A program made the position numbers and the translations under genes. The notes below the pieces were generated by a model, which was not told the origin of the DNA, searched no databases, and saw nothing but the letters and a program-made list of their open reading frames with translations. From positions 1,178,001-1,242,000 of the forward strand of contig SEMN01000079.1 of the NCBI GenBank assembly GCA_005408345.1: a stretch of 64,000 nucleotides of DNA, given 5' to 3'. The DNA is from Macquaria australasica (Eukaryota > Chordata > Actinopteri > Centrarchiformes > Percichthyidae). This document shows positions 58,032 through 64,000 of the stretch, one piece after another; the first letter of the stretch is position 1, and each line of letters opens with the position of its first letter.

Positions 58032-58740
58032 GCCACCCCTTAGTTATGCTGCTATAGGCCTAGACTGCCGGGGACTTCCTATGATGCACTGAGCTCCTTT
58101 CTCCTCCTCTTCCTCTCCATCTGTACGCCCTCATATCCCATCAATGCTTGTTATTAATTCAACTTCTTCCCGTAGTTGTGTGCTTTCTCTCCTCTCTCTC
58201 TCTCCTCCCCTTCTGTTGCTTTCTGCAGGTGTTTCTGCCTCTGGAGCTGTGGAGGTCTGGGTCTGTGGTTGCTGCCGCCTGCTGCCCCCGTGCTCCTGCT
58301 CTGCACCCGCTGCTGCTGTTGCTGTTGTTGCTCTTGTTATTAGTATTGCTATTATAGTGTTGCTCTTAGTGTTGTTTCTGTTGGTGTTAACATCAATGCC
58401 ATTACCATATCTATTGCTTACATCCCTATGTGGAACTGTATTGTGCTGCTGTATGTTCTCTTTCCTCCTGCTCTCTCTCTCCCGCTCCCCCCCCCCCCCC
58501 CTTCAACCCAACCGGTCGAGGCAGATGACCGCCCACCTTGAGCCTGGTTCTGCTCAAGGTTTCTACCTGTTAAAAGGGAGTTTTTCCTTGCCACTGTCGC
58601 ATAGTGCTTGCTCATGGTGGGAACTGTTGGGTCTCTGTAAATACAAAGAGTCGGTCTAGACTTGCTCTATTCGAAAAAGTGCCCTGAGATAACTTTGTTA
58701 TGATATGGCGCTATATAAATAAAACTGAATTGAATTGAAT
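58032..58740 (+). repeat. L2 3'UTR and tail
   Basis: A C/T-rich block (58180-58215), a GC-rich block (58225-58320), a poly(C) run at 58487-58501, then the conserved tail block. A 171-codon hydrophobic frame (58144-58659) crosses it; parts of it are open in other tail copies too. Confidence 0.85.
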
Positions 58741-58904
58741 CTGAACAATGCAGGTTACACCATTAAAAGGAGGCTGCCACTTTAGTCAAGTATTTTCTTA
58801 TATTTTCCTTTATCATTTTTCTGTACTTAGCCTGTAATAAATAGTTGACAGTGCACAGCCACATGAAATGTGGTCAGCTGTGAGACTGAACCAACTGAAC
58901 AGTA
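58741..58904. other. No recognised feature
   Basis: Short AT-rich flank of the L2 element. Confidence 0.5.
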
Positions 58905-59040
58905 GAGTTGCAGGTCATTAAACGAAAACAATGAGCTAAAAGATACTACGCTCCACAGAGCTGAGAGGGACTGCAGAATCCAGTAATAGTTCTCTGTGGA
59001 TTTGTCACTGTAAGTGACCCTACATTACATACATTTATAA
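58905..59040 (+). repeat. Dispersed DNA-element family A/B, part B
   Basis: 'aaaacaatgagctaaaagat', 'agttctctgtggatttgtca' as at 8040-8215. Confidence 0.6.
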
Positions 59041-60299
59041 TAAATATATAATAATACATATATGTTCAGATTGAATGTGAAGCAAATGTGTTTGTGCAGT
59101 TGTGGTTATTCACCCAAAACAGCTAATGCACTGACTGTACAGATGTTATCTGTAAGATAACTAGCAATGTATGCACTTACCATGTGCATGGAGTTTGTCT
59201 GTGCTGTTATTTATGTTATTTTCCTCTAGTTTCTCTTCTTGTTTGTGTATGTTTAAGAATATATATTATAATATATTTAGTATTTAATTAAGTCATATTG
59301 TACATATTTAATATTTTGTCAATTTTCTATTTATGCTTCTTGACTTGCAATACTTGCTTCATCTCTCTTTATATTTTCTACTTACTATGTTTATTGTAAT
59401 GCACCAATATACCAAGTCAAATTCCTTATATGTGAAAACCTACATTTTCACTATGTGTGGAGTCGTCTTTGACTCTGCTCACACTACTCAGAGCAGACTT
59501 TATATGCAATTGCAATGACTCTAAAATTTGCTTTCAATAATATCTAACATTTCTCTAGTCTAACATTTCTCAGTACACTATTTACAATGATTGTCAGTAC
59601 TTAATCAGTACTTGTTGACTTCCTACTGTCCCATAGAGAAAAATGGCCATTGTATGAGTGGCTGACAGATTTTCCTGAGGGAAAAATAAGAGGAGCTAGA
59701 GAAAATAGTATGAGGGAAAATAAGGTATTTGAAAACCTCATGATAACTGCAACATTATATTAGCACAGTCGATGTAAGGAAGCAAATCAAACATAATGCT
59801 GAAAAAAACCCAGCTCTCAGGGCCACAGACACCACTGATCCATTCTGTTATCTAATATTCTTTTGTCCAGCTGCTGTTTACAAGATCTGAGAACATGAAA
59901 CACTTAAGAGTCTCATCATTCCACTTCAGTGAACACCTCTGCTCAAAGCGCTGTTCAATGTCACTGAATTTAGTAAAACTTTTTATATAGCACTTCTGTC
60001 TTGACAATCTTCCTTGTATCTCATGTGCTGCACTCTGTCATGGTTGCATTGTATCTGCTGTGGAATGACAAATAACTGGTTTGCTCTCAGCTTATCTTCT
60101 CAGGGGGTGAACCGGCTCTCCAGCAAACGGAGACTTTGTTTTAAATTATGATGATACAGAATATGGGCAAAGAAAACAAATATCACAGAGTAATTGGATG
60201 TACACGCTGCTTCCAGACCAGACGTACTCCCTGCTTTTTTGGGTAACGATTACAAAAAAAAAAAACAGCTGAAGCACTGCAGCGACCTGTAATGTCATA
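59041..60299. other. No recognised feature
   Basis: AT-rich with no domain-bearing frames. Confidence 0.45.
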
Positions 60300-60406
60300 G
60301 CAGCAGAGTGAAGCAGAAAATAAAAGATGCATGTCTCTGTCTAGTTGGCTAGCTGCAACCAAATTTCCCCTGGTGGTATAATAAAGTTTGACTTGACTTG
60401 ACTTGA
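60300..60406 (+). repeat. LINE/SINE 3' tail with (ACTTG)n
   Basis: 'aaatttcccctggtggtata' + 'ataaagtttgacttgacttg' has the layout of a fish LINE 3' end with a short tandem tail at 60389-60406. No coding part. Confidence 0.55.
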
Positions 60407-61503
60407 ACAAGCAAAGGCAGTGCTCACCCGGAGATATAAAAAAGTAAATTATTGAACACACGATTGCACAACGTGACTTAGCAAACAAGCATCAGATAAT
60501 CATTGCTGCTCTGAGGACTCCAGAGTCAACAAGACTCATGTCAGTTATTGCTGGAATGAGGTTCAGCACAACAGAACTGAAATAATAGTTTGGCCAATTG
60601 TCAGGGGTAAATTACGCCACCTCATAATTGCTAGTGGTATGAGCTTTAATGTTTTTTTAACCAGGCTGTTTTTTTTAATTATCATTAAACCACAAATAAA
60701 TCATGAGGAGCATAATTGAATCTTTCATACTTGATGTCATTGTTGTTATTAGTGAAGTGCAATAATCAACCTGCAGCCTCACTGTGGTTGTTAGCCTGAG
60801 TTTAGAAGGGAAAATTGGAACATTTGTGACTCACAGAGTGAAGTGCTTATTTTTAGTCATCAGTGTGTTGTGAAATTTCAGGATAGAGGTGGATTATCTC
60901 TGCATCACACTGGGTCATCATAGTGTGGGGAGTAGGGGAGCTAACATCCCAGTGCCCCAACCTAAAGGCCCTAAAGAAGCAATTTTTTGTGTTTAGTCCA
61001 GTCTTGCAATAGGGTCGGACAAAAATAGTTTGTTTTCAGACACAGTAATTGTTGTTGTGATGTTGGTGATTGGAACTCTGGGAAGTTACCCCAACGTGTC
61101 CACTGGATGTGGCAGCATTGTGCTCTGGTGCCGTCATGGCTGCTAGTGATGATCCATAGCCATTCTAGCCAATGTGCCAATGTACACACATGATTCTGTT
61201 ATCTGCTCCACTATCTTTATGCTGCACATCTATTTTTGCAAAGAAGCTTGCATCTCTGATGGTTTATATTCACTTGTGAAAGTACATAAAGGCCTATTTA
61301 TTGACAGTTGACAAAAAATATTTAACAATGCATTTAACCTGTTAATACTGTCTTTATGTACAGCAAAACTAGTTTTTCTCGTTTGTTTCTGTCTTCTACA
61401 AAGTCTGTGAAGAAGAATATGGAATGCTTTAGTTTTCTATTTACTAAAATGCACTATACTAAAAATACAGATACAAAATGAACTTTAGACATCATGCTGT
61501 TGT
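60407..61503. other. No recognised feature
   Basis: No gene or element recognised. There are short A and T runs near 60247-60263 and 60650-60676. Confidence 0.45.
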
Positions 61504-61697
61504 TTAGTAATTAAAACAAATAAAGTACAGCCACAAAGTGTCTGGAAATGTGGCTGCTGAACAACAGACAACTTGAAGAAACTCCGCTTCTGAAATGCTT
61601 CCGGTGAACATTTGAACTGCGATGAAGATGTCACAGAACCATGGTGAGACCGTAAGGTGACACAGCCTCATCCAGTGAACATCTGGTGTCCGGCTGC
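61504..61697 (-). other. Exon-like segment, unproven
   Basis: On the minus strand a long pyrimidine tract ending 'ctttctgttctgtttag' (61698-61714) precedes an open stretch of 64 codons. It starts SRTPDVHWMRLCHL in the phase after two bases and ends FICFNY with a stop at 61504-61506. It resembles an acceptor plus terminal exon. There is no recognisable domain and no companion exon. It could equally be part of an unrecognised repeat. Confidence 0.18.
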
Positions 61698-61714
61698 CTA
61701 AACAGAACAGAAAG

Positions 61715-62386
61715 ACAGGTGTAAGAAAGAAAGCTAGCTGAGGTAAAACAACTGTAAACAATTCTCTTTAAACAATAAGGTGATTTTTACAAATTAAACA
61801 AATATATAAAGTTAAAAGTTAAGATAAAGATATAGCAAGCCATCATTTGCAGCAGTATATACTGAAAGATGTTTGTAACACTAATATCAAGAGTGAACAC
61901 AACTTCCTAGCATCCCTTTACAATGGTTTAATATTGGTATATAGTTTGAACCTAGCTAGCTAACATTTTAACAGTTAGCTTGTCCTCAGTTTCAGAAACA
62001 GTCACATGTGAGACAAGGTGAGCTCATCAAGTGGCAACGAAAAGTTAAATTATCATTTGATAAAATAAAGTAATCCTTTCTCAGCGACCATATTGCTAGA
62101 GAAAACAGCTGATGTGTGATGCCAATGTTGACATTTTTTTTCTTTCTACAACTGTGCATGGTAACTACAGAATAGTTAAGGGTAGGGAAAGATTGTGGTT
62201 ATGGCAAATAAACTATACTGTTTTGTAGTTTTGTTTATACAAACAAGGTACAAGGTACATAATGAGCTTGACAGGATAGGCAAATGATGAAGCTGATTAG
62301 TTAAAGATAACTATTGCAGGAACAACGGGGACAACTCCAGATTCAGCACCCTGGACAGCGGTTGTGACACAAAGACCTGAACAACC
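61715..62386. other. No recognised feature
   Basis: AT-rich sequence before the Tc1-like element. The left inverted terminal repeat of that element was looked for here and not found. Confidence 0.5.
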
Positions 62387-63376
62387 ATGACGGAAATACT
62401 ATTGTACACCTTTCTCTCTCAAATCAAACCTCAGAGAATCACACAGAATGTTGAGAAAAGAGGGCCGATGTATCACAGACATAGGCGACATAGGCGGCCA
62501 AGGCTCATTGATGCACGTGGGGAGCGAAGGCTGGCCCGTGTGGTCCGATCCAACAGAACAGCTACTGTAGCTCAGATTGCTGAAAAAGTTAATGCTGGTT
62601 CTGATAGAAAGGTGTCAGAACACACAGTGCATCGCAGTTTGTTGTGTATAGGGTTGCGTAGCCGCAGACCGGTCAGGGTGCCCATGCTGACCCCTGTCCA
62701 CCACTGAAAGCGCCTACAATGGGCACGTGAGCATCAGAACTGGACCACGGAGCAATGGAAGAAGGTGGCCTGGTCTGATGAATCACGTTTTCTTTTACAT
62801 CATGTAGATGGCCGGGTGCCTGTGCGTCGCTTACCTGGGGAAGACATGGTACCAGGATGCACTATGGGAGGAAGGCAAGCCGGCGGAGGCAGTGTGATGC
62901 TTTGAGCAATGTTCTGCTGGGAAACCTTGGGTCCTGCCATTCATGTGGATGTTACTTTGACCACCTACCTAAACATTGTTGCAGACCAAGTACACCCCTT
63001 CATGGAAACGGTATTCCCTAATGGCAATAGCCTCTTTCAGCAGGATAATGCGCCCTGCCACACTGCAAAAATGGTTCAGGAATGGTTTGAGTGACATGAC
63101 AACGAGTTCAAGGTGTTGACTTGGCCTCCAAATTCCCCAGATTTCAATCCAATCGAGCATCTGATGTTCTGGACAAACAGGTCCGATCCATGGAGGCCCC
63201 ACCTCGCAACTTACAGGACTAAAAGGAGCTGCTGCTAACATCTTGGTGCCAGATACCACAGAACACCTTCAGAAGTCTAGTGGAGTCCATGCCTCGACGA
63301 GTCAGGGCTGTTTTGGCGACAAAAGGGGGACCTATACAATATTAGGCAGGTGGTCATAATGTTATGGCTGATGTGT
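62387..63376 (+). mobile_element. Tc1-like DNA transposon, 5'-truncated
   Basis: The right terminal region 'aggcaggtggtcataatgtt' + 'atggctgatg' at 63344-63373 is the typical Tc1-like end in fish. The left counterpart is missing, so the copy is truncated at its 5' side. The transposase is described separately. Confidence 0.85.
62470..63345 (+). pseudogene. Tc1-like transposase remnant
   Basis: The plus-strand translation has an HTH-like part (RRLARVVRSNRTATVAQIAE), the first catalytic Asp in VAWSDESRF (near 62770), the second in LFQQDNAPCHTAKM (about 63032-63075), and the Glu in NSPDFNPIEHLMFW (about 63134-63175). This gives the DD(34-36)E layout. In-frame stops occur after HH (62707), before AMFCWE (62905) and after WFE (63094), and a frameshift follows 63175. 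The first half of the DNA-binding region is incomplete. It is inactive. Confidence 0.88.
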
Positions 63377-63930
63377 GCACATCCCTTCAGACGGTGAAAA
63401 CCTGATTGAATGGCGGAAAATCCTGAAACTTGTGATAAATTTCCAACACCTCCTTTGCCTACAGCAGTGTATAGTACAAAACAACACGTCCCGGCTCCAC
63501 ACAGAGCTTCAGGTTCATTATGTTTGATGCCATGGCGCTGATAACGACGAGTGGCAAAGAGGCATAATGATAAACAGTGGGGAATAACTTCTGACGGGGG
63601 ACAGTGGTGTGTGTGTGTGTGGTGTACTAGCCTCTCTTCGCTGTTGGACGGCGTTGCAGCTGCCTCTGAAGCCTGGGGCGCTCTGTTCTGCGGCCGCAAA
63701 GAGCTGGAGGGGCGTCTTTGAGAAGACAAGTTGTGGCGGGAGGGGCCGTGGTCTCGGTGAGGCTCATGCTGTGGAGAGTGAGCCCTACGAGGGATACGGT
63801 TTCGCAGGGGAACCGGCTCTTTCTGCTGCTGGTCAAAGTTGTGGGTTTGGTGGGAGGGGCTTAGCGGAGTGATACGAGGCAGCAGAGAGAGAGGCGGAAG
63901 GTTTTGCCTAGGCTGCACAGATTTTGCCTA
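63373..63930 (-). repeat. Dispersed family C, copy 2
   Basis: Inverse relative of 37470-37990. Similarity starts directly at the end of the Tc1-like element ('catcccttcagacggtgaaa'), so the Tc1 end marks an insertion at or near the edge of this block. The 213-codon minus frame (63277-63918) spans both elements and is not a gene. A (GT)n run lies at 63606-63621. Confidence 0.7.
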
Positions 63931-64000
63931 CCCCAGCTTTTAATGTAGTATTAACAGTGGATTACACTAATAACTATGACAGATGCATGTGTTTACTTGT

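Larger units (their letters stand above)
55840..58740 (+). mobile_element. L2-clade LINE, 5'-truncated
   Basis: The largest LINE in the window. It starts in the pol region between endonuclease and RT, so the endonuclease and any ORF1 are lost, and ends in 'atggcgctatataaataaaa' plus a short (aattg) tail. It is the parent type of the tail copies at 600, 19244, 29807, 36945, 50395 and 56239. The 5' edge is approximate. Confidence 0.88.

Noticed and set aside
63277..63918. 213-codon minus frame
   Set aside because: It spans the end of the Tc1-like element and family C, two different elements, so it cannot be one old gene.

Overview
The window looks like teleost fish genomic DNA, most likely percomorph. 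It is AT-rich, carries many simple repeats, and is dense in fish-type transposable elements: an L2-clade LINE, Rex1-like and L1-like LINE pieces, a Ty3/Gypsy element, a DIRS element, hAT, Tc1/mariner and Harbinger-type DNA elements, solo LTRs and a tRNA-derived SINE. I found no host protein-coding exon, rRNA or tRNA gene that I can support with confidence. It reads as a gene-poor intergenic or long intronic region built mostly of nested, decayed mobile elements. Nearly all long open frames are element remnants, antisense shadows of them, or chance frames.

Layout. 1-9.9 kb: an L2 3' tail, a Harbinger-type MITE with intact ends (2275-2596), an L2-type LINE fragment on the minus strand (3180-4000), an internally deleted Gypsy element on the minus strand (4463-7378) and a SINE. 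9.9-15.3 kb: a decayed Tc1-like element holding two solo LTRs, a single-copy-looking block (11.76-12.56 kb), a third solo LTR and a Rex1-like LINE 3' part. 16-25 kb: an L1-like remnant, an L2 tail, a Rex1-like RT fragment and a TTAA-flanked element. 25.3-29.0 kb: the most structured part, a hAT-like element containing a second hAT, which contains a third, plus a 1.1 kb foldback element with arms of over 400 bp. 29-41.8 kb: an L2 tail, an I/Nimb-type LINE end, a solo LTR, a two-copy dispersed family, and an LTR followed directly by a 324-codon proline-rich frame made of 36-bp repeats. 43.9-48.1 kb: a second copy of the middle hAT family with a DIRS element inside it. 55.8-58.7 kb: the longest LINE (L2) with another L2 tail inserted in its body. 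62.4-63.4 kb: a dead Tc1-like transposase abutting a copy of the two-copy family.

The elements give a relative history through target-site duplications and nesting. The hAT copy at 43943-48131 shows the uninterrupted version of the site at which its relative at 25664-27594 was hit by the third hAT. Four of the five copies of one LTR family end in usable boundaries, three of them with perfect 5-bp duplications. No cooperating gene system is apparent. The observations most worth checking are the foldback element, the nested hAT stack, the proline-rich LTR-linked frame and a few exon-like candidates.
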